From Tieghemiomyces parasiticus (Eukaryota; Kickxellomycota; Dimargaritomycetes; Dimargaritales; Dimargaritaceae): a DNA stretch of 25,445 nucleotides. The notes beneath the pieces were generated by a model. The model was not told the origin of the DNA and did no database searches. It worked only from the letters and a program-made list of their open reading frames with translations. The stretch is from positions 1 through 25,445 of the forward strand of contig JANBPT010000703.1 of assembly GCA_027575765.1 (NCBI GenBank), written 5' to 3'. This document shows positions 19,109 through 25,445 of this stretch, in pieces. The position numbers and the translations under genes are program-made. How positions within the stretch are numbered: the stretch's first letter is position 1; every line of letters begins with the position of its first letter.

Positions 19109-20794
19109 ATGTACCGCCTTTTGTCCCCTCTCGTGCTGGTAGCGCTCCTCTGGGTGACAGTCCACGCGACCCTCCAGAAGGAAGTCCTCAACCTGCGCAT
19201 CCTCGAGCAGACCAAAGCAGCGGCCACCGATAACGCTAGGACCCGCTACACACGCCGTTTCGCTGACGACCTCGCCCAGAAAACCAACTACTATACGGTC
19301 ACAAACCGTACGGACTACTGGCCGGGTATCAGCAAGAATGACTACGTGAGCTACGCCGTTTACTTCGTCCCCGACTGCAGTGCCCCAATTATCGAAGCTC
19401 TCACCCAGTGCAAGTGGAAGCGCCAAGATGGCGGGGGTAGCAAAACCCTTGCCGCCCTATCCAACAACCCGCAGCAGGTGAGCGCCCTCTGCAACGATAT
19501 ACCGGCGCTGGCGGTCGCCTCATACCTGTTTGGCGACCTAAAGTACGCCCAGCGAGCTTTCTTTTTGCTCGACAAGTTCTTTGTCGACTCGGCCACCCGG
19601 ATGAACCCTAACCTCAAGTACGGCCAGATCCTTCCTGCAGCTACAGTTACCAGCGGGCGACCCCAGGGAGTCGTGGAACTCACCTGTTTTTCGTCCATGG
19701 TCCAGTTTCTTTCGCTGTTCTCCAACCTGACCCCGGACCAACGCCGCACTTACCAAGCGGTCACCGCGTGGTTCCAAAGCTACTCCGATTGGCTCCGTAC
19801 GACGACCCAGGGACAGGAGGAGCTGAACGCCGATAACAACCACGGGACCGCCGCCCGGCTTCAACTTGCCATCTATCACCTATTCTTGCAAAACCGGCAG
19901 GCATCCCAGGATACCCTCAACCAGTTCATTCAGGGGGCCTTCCAGGGCCAAATCGATGCGACAGGTGGGCAACCTCTGGAACTCGCTCGTGCGGCGTCCT
20001 TTGACTACCCAGTACTTAACCTCAGCACCTTAATCGCGCTGGCCGTGATCGCCGACCAGGTCGGTATCGACATGTGGCATGCTCGGACGGGCAACGGCAC
20101 CACCATCCAAACGGCCATGGACTACTTTGTACCCTATGCCATGGGCCAGAAAACGTGGAAGGGTGGGAATGGCGGACTCGACTTCAGTCAGCTTACCGCC
20201 ATGTTCCAGCGCGTGGCCGGGGTTTACGGTGACGCCGACCACAAGTATTACAACGCCATCCGCAAGATCAATAAGCTCTACGTGAAACCGAATAACTGGC
20301 AGACCCTGTATACCGATTTCAGCTACGGGTTTGATAGTATGACCCCACCCAGCCTGATCGACAGACCCGTGTTTGCCTCTGGCGGCTCGCCTGGCCCGGT
20401 ACCCGTACCTTTGGTTACTTCCTCGGCTTCGACTTCCACTGGCACCGTGATCTCGTCCTCTGTGTCGGCCCCGGGGAATTCGCAGGCTCCCCAATCCACC
20501 GCTCTAAATGCTGACACAGCTACGCTACAAGTAAGCGCTAACCAGCCCGATAAGAACCTGCCCCCCATGTCTACGGCCCCGGTCAAACACGTCGAACTCC
20601 AATCCGCGCAGGACTCGCAGCCCATTTCTTCCACTGTGGCTATGGTTCCAGCTGAACACGCTGGGTTTCAGCCCGCGCCAGGCCTGTTGGCTACCGCTAC
20701 CCCGACATCTGCGACCACGCCGCTCACCGCCCCGACCACTAGCATGACCAGTGTGTCCAAACCTCCCCGGTGCATGCAGCACAAGTCGTTATAA
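19109..20794 (+). CDS. Secreted alginate-lyase-family (polyuronide lyase-like) protein, 561 aa
   Basis: Proteins with this domain (Pfam alginate_lyase, as in PL5/PL38-type families) cleave acidic polysaccharides such as alginate or glucuronan by beta-elimination. The start gives a clean signal peptide: MYR, a Leu/Val-rich core, and a likely cut after A20 (VHA). The (alpha/alpha) toroid-like domain spans about 45-410. Catalytic-type residues are visible: NNHG at 243-246 (N244/H245), and GGQPLELARAASFDYP with R294 and Y300, followed by the family-typical NLSTLIALAVIADQVGIDMW. Residues about 415-561 form a Ser/Thr/Pro/Ala-rich, presumably disordered and O-glycosylated tail. It contains a degenerate repeat (APVKHVELQSAQ / VPAEHAGFQPAP) and has no obvious GPI signal or carbohydrate-binding module. 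No intron is needed. The substrate cannot be told from sequence. It is convergent with the complex I gene downstream. Confidence 0.85.
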   Translation: MYRLLSPLVLVALLWVTVHATLQKEVLNLRILEQTKAAATDNARTRYTRRFADDLAQKTNYYTVTNRTDYWPGISKNDYVSYAVYFVPDCSAPIIEALTQCKWKRQDGGGSKTLAALSNNPQQVSALCNDIPALAVASYLFGDLKYAQRAFFLLDKFFVDSATRMNPNLKYGQILPAATVTSGRPQGVVELTCFSSMVQFLSLFSNLTPDQRRTYQAVTAWFQSYSDWLRTTTQGQEELNADNNHGTAARLQLAIYHLFLQNRQASQDTLNQFIQGAFQGQIDATGGQPLELARAASFDYPVLNLSTLIALAVIADQVGIDMWHARTGNGTTIQTAMDYFVPYAMGQKTWKGGNGGLDFSQLTAMFQRVAGVYGDADHKYYNAIRKINKLYVKPNNWQTLYTDFSYGFDSMTPPSLIDRPVFASGGSPGPVPVPLVTSSASTSTGTVISSSVSAPGNSQAPQSTALNADTATLQVSANQPDKNLPPMSTAPVKHVELQSAQDSQPISSTVAMVPAEHAGFQPAPGLLATATPTSATTPLTAPTTSMTSVSKPPRCMQHKSL

Positions 20795-21239
20795 CCTGAC
20801 AGCTGGGGGTACCTGTGGCCGGACCCTTCGGCCTTAAGCTATTCCATTTCCCCTTCTGGCCTACTACATATCGTTACGTCTTTTGGGCGTGTATGCGGGC
20901 GAGAGCGAACGGCAGACTCCGCCTAGTCCGCAACGGGACAGTTGTTGTACCAGCGAACATAACAGGTCTAGTGTTTTAATGAAGCTTGGTTCGTCCAATG
21001 TCGACCAGGCTAGTAGCCCCGGGTCTTTCGGTGTCAAATGGGGTGGGGGGTTTAAGTAAAATAAACATGGTACATCGCCGAGCGTATGTGAAAGGCAGTT
21101 GGTTTGAAATAAAAAGGATGGATGGCGACTGACCCCGGGTATTCTGGGGCCTCATCACTCCAGAGGGCCGGGGACCGGTTGAGTGGAGCTAGGAGCCGCT
21201 AACGAAATTCCTCGAGATGGAGGCCAGGCCAGAAAAGGT
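20795..21239. other. Convergent 3' intergenic region with polyadenylation-type hexamers
   Basis: Between the lyase stop and the complex I subunit stop there is no supported gene. Two plus-strand AATAAA hexamers lie at 21060-21065 and 21108-21113. They could serve the lyase transcript, though 266-314 nt past its stop is long for a fungal 3' UTR. No AATAAA is seen on the minus strand here. Confidence 0.4.
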
Positions 21240-21722
21240 CTATTCGAGACGCAGGTGTTCACGGCGGTACTTAAGCACCTCCTCCTTACTCATTCCGCGC
21301 AGGTTGGTACCGAACCCACCAAAGTACTTGTATGCGCCCATGGACACGCCCAAAACCAGACACCCACCGGTCATGAGCGGGACGCTCTTATTACGAGCAC
21401 CGGCCAGTACCCCGGTCACGCAGCCAGCCATGGCGGCGTTGGCAAAGTCGTCTTCCTCGCGTACATTACTAGCGATTCCCTCAGTGGCCGCATAGATGCC
21501 GCCCAGCGCCGCCAGGTAAGGCATGAGATAACCTGTCCGTGTGAAGACTCCCGCGGCTCCGGCGTTGTGCGACTGAATGTGCGTGAGGAACGACGACACA
21601 CAGAACCCAGAGAAAGCGCCCATACCCGCCGCCTTGATGGACTCTAGCGGCCACTCCTTGGGTGTGTACGCCTTCTCGGTCTTGATGGCTTCGAGGTCAA
21701 CCTGATTAAGAGGGTTAGACAT
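21240..21722 (-). CDS. NDUFA11: NADH:ubiquinone oxidoreductase subunit NDUFA11/B14.7-like (Tim17 family), 160 aa
   Basis: This is an accessory membrane-arm subunit of mitochondrial complex I (fungal 21-kDa type, NUO-21.3b in Neurospora nomenclature). The family belongs to the Tim17/22/23 fold with about four short Gly/Ala-rich membrane segments. In the translation these fall near residues 30-46, 64-84, 93-107 and 113-131. The signature GGIYAATEGIASNVREEDD followed by AAMAGCVTGVLAGAR matches the B14.7 arrangement, in which a REK/REE-D motif precedes the Gly-rich helix. There is no cleavable presequence, as is normal for the family, and no intron. The start at 21722 is the only sensible one and has purine at -3. 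It lies on the same strand as the cobalamin and bL19m genes upstream. Confidence 0.85.
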   Translation of the reverse strand: MSNPLNQVDLEAIKTEKAYTPKEWPLESIKAAGMGAFSGFCVSSFLTHIQSHNAGAAGVFTRTGYLMPYLAALGGIYAATEGIASNVREEDDFANAAMAGCVTGVLAGARNKSVPLMTGGCLVLGVSMGAYKYFGGFGTNLRGMSKEEVLKYRREHLRLE

Positions 21723-22216
21723 GGTGGGCTAAATAAATAGAGTTGGAAAAGATAATGTGGTTTAAGGTTGAAGATGCAAGTCCGGAGGAGGGCAGGGGCC
21801 ACCACATAAAGTGCTAATAGACGAAAGAGTGATGGTGACAAGGACAGGAACAGCACTGTCGAATCATGCGAATGCGGGAGACTGAATGGGGCAATCGCCA
21901 TGCGTGTGAGGCTAGCAACGGATCCCTTCCCTCTCTCCCTCGGGCGGGATATTCTAGGACCGGTTGCGGAGCGTGATGTGTTGCCCCACCACCGCTGCCC
22001 CTCTCTCCTCATTCATCCACCAGGCATGACGGCAATGACCCCATCCCGGGTGAGAGTGGATTTATCACGTGATTTAATTTAGTCCTAATATGATTCCAGT
22101 TTCACCGGGAGCACACTGTAAGCAGAGATTTAATGGATACTGGAAGAGGCGGCTTCTGGGGGGGGGGCTCCCATTCATGGGGCGGTGAAAACCAGGCTGA
22201 AAAAAGGCAACAGATA
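21723..22216. promoter_or_regulatory. Intergenic region: promoter of NDUFA11 and 3' flank of the cobalamin adenosyltransferase gene
   Basis: No gene is supported here. A 10-bp perfect palindrome ATCACGTGAT (22064-22073) contains the E-box CACGTG, the core bound by Cbf1/USF-type bHLH factors. It sits about 345 bp upstream of the NDUFA11 ATG. A G10 run lies at 22158-22167. Regulatory function is inferred from the motif only. Confidence 0.35.
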
Positions 22217-23722
22217 TCAACGGGTGGTCTTGGCACCGGCCTTGAAGAGAGTCTCGGGGCGCTTCTCGAAATGGGCGGCAAAGCGCGCCGCAGCAAACAG
22301 ATAGTCACTCAGTCTGACATTCAGTGCGTAGAGGCGTCGAGCCGTTGCAAATGGTAAGAGTTAGGCATGAGGATATCAGAATAGGCGACCGTTTCCTTCC
22401 ATTTCATAGGCAGGGTCAATTCGAAGTTCTCAACTTACCGGTTGATGTACTTGGTCACTTCATCAACGGCGTGGCTCTGCTCGGCCAGGGTCACTAGGGT
22501 GCGCTCTGCACGGCGACAGATCTAACCAGTTGGCAGCGTTGTGACGAGGATAATCACGACGTTTGAATAAATGAATTTCCTGACCTAATTGCCCGTCGTG
22601 GGGAGTCATCTGCCTAGAGAGTGTGTGGTAGTGACTTACCGACCGACACTGGTGTAGGAAGACGGCGCTCTCACCGCCGGAGGGCAGGATGAAATTCTTG
22701 AGCGGAGGAAGGGCCTGATCGAAAGTGTGACGTAGCGTGGAGGATGTGATAAGATGTTCGATCGATCTACATTAGGCAACGTATGTCTCCAGGGATATAA
22801 TCCTAACCCAACGAACCTAGATAGGGAGGAACGGGCGCCTTTAGTTGGTAGTACGTACGGCATCTAAGCGGTCAATCTGCGTCTCCAGCTGCTGAACCCA
22901 CTCGGCGTCAAACCGGGTGGCCTTCACTTTTCGCTCCGAGGCCTGCTCGGGCGGGGTAGCAATACAGGAGCCGATCTCAATCATACGACACTGGATCTAA
23001 ACCATCGTCGGACGGCGGTGGATCCGAAGGGTGAGCCAGGATAAAGAGGGTTGAGTGTGATATAGGTTTGGTACGGTGAGCTTGAAGAGAGAGGGGGGAG
23101 GCGGACCAGGCGATAAATGATCGATCATCGCGACCGGATATTCGCCCGAAAGGGAAAATGGCGGGACGGCTCCGTCTTGAACAACCAGACAGAGAGAGAA
23201 CCCTTACTTCCTCCAGTTCCACGTGTAGCCCGTTGCCGATTTCGTGACAGTAGTGGTGAGCGATGCTGGCCGTGGTGAACGTGAAAGCAATAATATTAGT
23301 AGGCTAAAGGGCCGTTTACGTTGCCTAAGCCAGGTCAATTGAGGTGAACCAGTACAATCTAATACAGGCTCCACTGGTGGGCCACTTACCCTAGGGTGCT
23401 GTTCAGTTCGTCTACGGTTCCAAGGGCCTCAAAAATAATGTCCGACTTGGAACGGCGGGCGCCGGTGTAGAGGGACGACGTGCCTTACGGTCAGAGGATA
23501 GCAGTATAAGTGGCCCGCGAGGCGTGTTGTGACAACAGGGCAAGCGGTCGTCAGTGGGGAGGGTTTGCTTGAGTGGACTCGACCGGCCCGTCGGGAGGGG
23601 GCCTGATCGCGCTATCTGCCACACGGATGGGCGACTTGGGGAATGTCGGCTTCGTGCATTCCCATTTTACCTTTGTCACCCGTGCGGGTGTAGAGCTGTG
23701 ACTTGGGTGGTGAATCGGCCAT
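22217..23722 (-). CDS. MMAB: Cob(I)alamin adenosyltransferase (PduO/MMAB type), seven exons, 198 aa
   Basis: Exons on the minus strand: 23722-23671, 23483-23390, 23265-23208, 22996-22859, 22714-22640, 22521-22439, 22313-22217. Six GT-AG introns (187, 124, 211, 144, 118, 125 nt) all keep phase. The enzyme transfers the adenosyl group of ATP to cob(I)alamin, making the cofactor of methylmalonyl-CoA mutase. Motifs run in order: [14 protein letters not shown] (12-25, ATP-binding loop), [15 protein letters not shown] (35-49), [14 protein letters not shown] across the exon 3/4 junction, [13 protein letters not shown] (116-128), CRRAER (141-146, where human disease substitutions cluster) and NRLSDYLF (166-173, corrinoid side). 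Every exon is anchored by family motifs, so the model is firm despite its fragmentation. The ATG at 23722 gives a nearly tag-free N-terminus with no evident mitochondrial presequence. The frame stays open upstream, but without a convincing targeting sequence. Confidence 0.93.
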
Positions 23723-24163
23723 GGCGAAGGATTGTGTTCGGAGTGGAAGGTGGTTAGAGGGCGGAGTCAAGGCTAACTGATGCGTCACTAAGTGAGGCGA
23801 AGCAATACAGGAAGACAAAGGGCAACAACGAAACCAGGGGTGGTTAGCTCCGGACACGACGGTCAGAGACAGAGGTAAAGTCAGACCCTGGCTGCTCACA
23901 GCACAGCCGATATGACCAGGTATGTTAACTAGAAAACAGGCTGCAGCCCTAGCTGGACATCCATCATTAGTAACCACTGGTAAAGGGGGCGAAAGTAAAT
24001 TAAGCGTTCGATGCATTGAACAGTTCAAGTAACGGAGCACGCCAAAACGCCGATCTGTCACAAAACGCCACTTGCAAATAACTGTAATGTAGTTTATTAT
24101 CAGGACCAAAGGACGCACCTTCCACGTAGCCACAACGGGACCGATCCACCTCGAGCCTCTGTC
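23723..24163. promoter_or_regulatory. Intergenic region between bL19m 3' end and the cobalamin adenosyltransferase start
   Basis: This 441-bp stretch separates two tandem minus-strand genes. It holds the presumed promoter of the cobalamin gene and the bL19m polyadenylation signal. The minus-strand frame upstream of the cobalamin start is open for more than 130 codons but looks like non-coding composition. I see no other feature. Confidence 0.4.
24093..24098 (-). terminator. Probable polyadenylation signal of bL19m
   Basis: An exact AATAAA on the minus strand lies 66 nt past the bL19m stop codon, a usual distance for a fungal 3' UTR. The surrounding sequence is AT-rich. Confidence 0.45.
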
Positions 24164-24960
24164 CTACGACATCCGGAACTCCTTGCGGTTATTGAACATA
24201 AAGGCCTTCTCGGGCTGCTTCCGAATATAATAAAGCTTGGCGCGGTGATAGTTTTTACCCTTCTCCAGAATCTTGATGTTCTTGACCATAGGCGAGTAAG
24301 CCTTGAAATCAATCTCGACGCCGAGCTTCATAACGATATTACGCAGGGTGAAGGAGGTGTCGATACCGCGGCGGTAAACGCCCAGGCAGAATCCGACGAA
24401 CTTGGTGGTGGTGTTGGAGGTTTTGCTATTCAGAGTTTCGACCATTACAATGTCGCCAGCCTGCATGGTACGTTGGCGATCGATGGGGCGGCGGAGAAAG
24501 AGCTCGCCACGGTCGAAACTACCTTCTGCCAAGTTGGTGCGTTGAATCCCCTCGCGCTTGATTTGGTCCATCAGGTTGGTGTACCGCCGCGGGTTGGCGT
24601 CCACAGGCCTGGTAGAGAGCGCGAGCGACGTTTTCGGGATAGTTTCTGATGGCCATAGGGGGAGAGAGAGAGGAGGGTTCGAATGTGCAATGAGCGTGGG
24701 GGGGGGAGGGGGTGGGAAGGTGGGTTGGTGGAGGGATCTCAAAGGTCTGTACGGCTTGCTTCAATACTGAAGACCATCGAAGGCTCGGCGCGGGATCGGA
24801 AGCAAATTCAACCCCTACCTTGAGTCTTCGTAGCGGTCGCGGTGGCAGCCTCTTCGGCCTGCGCCTTAGCGCTGGTGTTGAGGCCACGCTGGATCGTGCG
24901 GGTCAGGCCCGCCGAGCGGGTGAGGAGGGTCAGGGACCGTAGTGAGGCGGTGATCGACAT
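24164..24960 (-). CDS. MRPL19: Mitochondrial ribosomal protein bL19m, two exons, 207 aa
   Basis: Exons on the minus strand: 24960-24819 and 24645-24164, with one GT-AG intron of 173 nt. bL19 is a large-subunit protein at the interface with the small subunit. Exon 1 (residues 1-47) is a classic mitochondrial presequence: MSITASLRSLTLLTRSAG, rich in Ser/Leu/Arg, then RTIQRGLNTSA and an Ala/Thr/Glu linker. The mature part has the bL19 hallmarks GDIVMVE, FVGFCLGVYRRGIDTSF followed by TLRNIVMKLGVE, YSPMVKNIKILEKG and RAKLYYIRKQ. The acceptor at 24646-24647 is chosen because it is in phase and follows a strong CT tract on the coding strand. The downstream AG at the start of GCCTGTGG would shift the frame. 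The end (RKEFRMS) extends a little past the bacterial core. It is divergent from the partial gene at the right edge. Confidence 0.93.
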
Positions 24961-25409
24961 GGCAAGGAGAATGGGTTTCCTGTAGACGCTAGTGTCAGTA
25001 ACTATCGAAATTAAGCCGAGAAAGATAGAGAGACAATGCCCGTGATGAATCGGAATGCAGGGCCTGAGATCAGACAAGCGCGAGGGATCAACGGGTGACA
25101 GGCTCAACTGGCTGGAGCCAATGGCTGAATCTGGGCATGCGGCTTGTTGGCAGTTCACTCCAAGAGCGACTTTTCTTGACCCTGCCCTGGGTGGCACGGT
25201 GAATCTTGCCCACCTCCCCCTCCCACACATTGCTGTACAAGTCGATGCATGCATTGGGCCGCCGCTTTTTCGCGGGCTCTGCGGCGTGAACCCCCCCCCC
25301 CCACATACAACTCTAGGATGGTGAGCGTCTCCCCCCCCCCACTCACGACTCCCTACTTCGTTGCCTCTTCATCCTTTCACATTTCCTCACCATCTTAGGT
25401 GTCACCAGT
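24961..25409. promoter_or_regulatory. Divergent intergenic region between bL19m and the right-edge gene
   Basis: This 449-bp stretch holds no supported gene and presumably carries both promoters. On the plus strand it contains two long cytosine runs, C12 at 25291-25302 and C10 at 25331-25340. A pyrimidine-rich stretch (about 25340-25395) leads into the next start. In-frame open sequence upstream of the bL19m start reads like non-coding translation and lacks targeting features. Confidence 0.4.
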
Positions 25410-25445
25410 ATGGCCCTGTTTAACCCGCTTCTGCGTGTGACGGCG
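25410..25445 (+). CDS. Start of an unidentified gene, truncated by the window edge
   Basis: An ATG at 25410 in good context (A at -3, G at +4) follows a pyrimidine-rich leader like those of the other genes here and opens 12 codons (MALFNPLLRVTA) before the window ends. The short N-terminus is hydrophobic with one Arg and could begin a mitochondrial presequence, but that is a guess. The product cannot be named. The ATG could also lie within a UTR or a later exon. Confidence 0.35.
   Translation, partial: MALFNPLLRVTA

Noticed and set aside
23723..24133. N-terminal extension of the cobalamin adenosyltransferase from an upstream in-frame ATG
   Set aside because: It would begin next to the bL19m stop, read through the bL19m polyadenylation region and add about 137 residues with no targeting character.
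24961..25254. N-terminal extension of bL19m from an ATG at 25254
   Set aside because: The ATG at 24960 begins a textbook mitochondrial presequence, and the extension is Cys/Pro-rich with no conserved features.
1..25445. CRISPR arrays, bacterial operons, tRNA or rRNA genes
   Set aside because: No regularly spaced repeats, Shine-Dalgarno-type spacing, or tRNA A/B-box pairs with cloverleaf potential were seen; all genes are eukaryotic and mostly spliced.

Overview
The window is a stretch of a nuclear fungal genome. It has eukaryotic splicing (13 GT-AG introns of 117-211 nt that I could place), GC-rich compact genes, and nuclear genes for mitochondrial and endomembrane proteins. The gene set points to an early-diverging fungus rather than a yeast or typical Dikarya: a PUS10-type tRNA pseudouridine synthase (absent from baker's yeast), a MMAB-type cob(I)alamin adenosyltransferase (an early-branching-fungus trait) and a secreted alginate-lyase-fold protein. 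A Zoopagomycota/Kickxellomycotina-like lineage, perhaps Dimargaritales, would fit, but that is inference.

Layout. 1-1263: a decayed Ty3/gypsy-type retrotransposon on the minus strand, recognised from protease-region signatures and containing not one CpG in 1.26 kb. 1264-1761: promoter region of VPS13. 1762-12540 (+): an intron-free 3592-aa VPS13 bridge-type lipid transfer protein with a FFAT-like motif. 12680-14712 (-): five-exon PUS10, tail-to-tail with VPS13. 15476-17894 (+): three-exon VPS33, head-to-head with PUS10. 17895-19108: about 1.2 kb with no gene I can support. 19109-20794 (+): secreted alginate-lyase-family protein with a Ser/Thr/Pro-rich tail. 21240-21722 (-): complex I subunit of the NDUFA11/B14.7 type. 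22217-23722 (-): seven-exon cobalamin adenosyltransferase. 24164-24960 (-): two-exon mitochondrial ribosomal protein bL19m. 25410-25445 (+): first codons of a gene that runs off the window.

How the genes relate. VPS13 (lipid transfer at membrane contacts) and VPS33 (SM protein of HOPS/CORVET) both serve the endolysosomal/vacuolar system. NDUFA11, bL19m and normally MMAB work in mitochondria, so the right third is a run of mitochondrial genes on one strand. PUS10 and the lyase are functionally separate. I do not see an operon-like or defence-type system. The most interesting items are the CpG-free retroelement relic beside VPS13, the VPS13 FFAT-like motif, the cobalamin gene without a visible mitochondrial presequence, and the secreted lyase as a possible attack enzyme on polyuronide cell walls.
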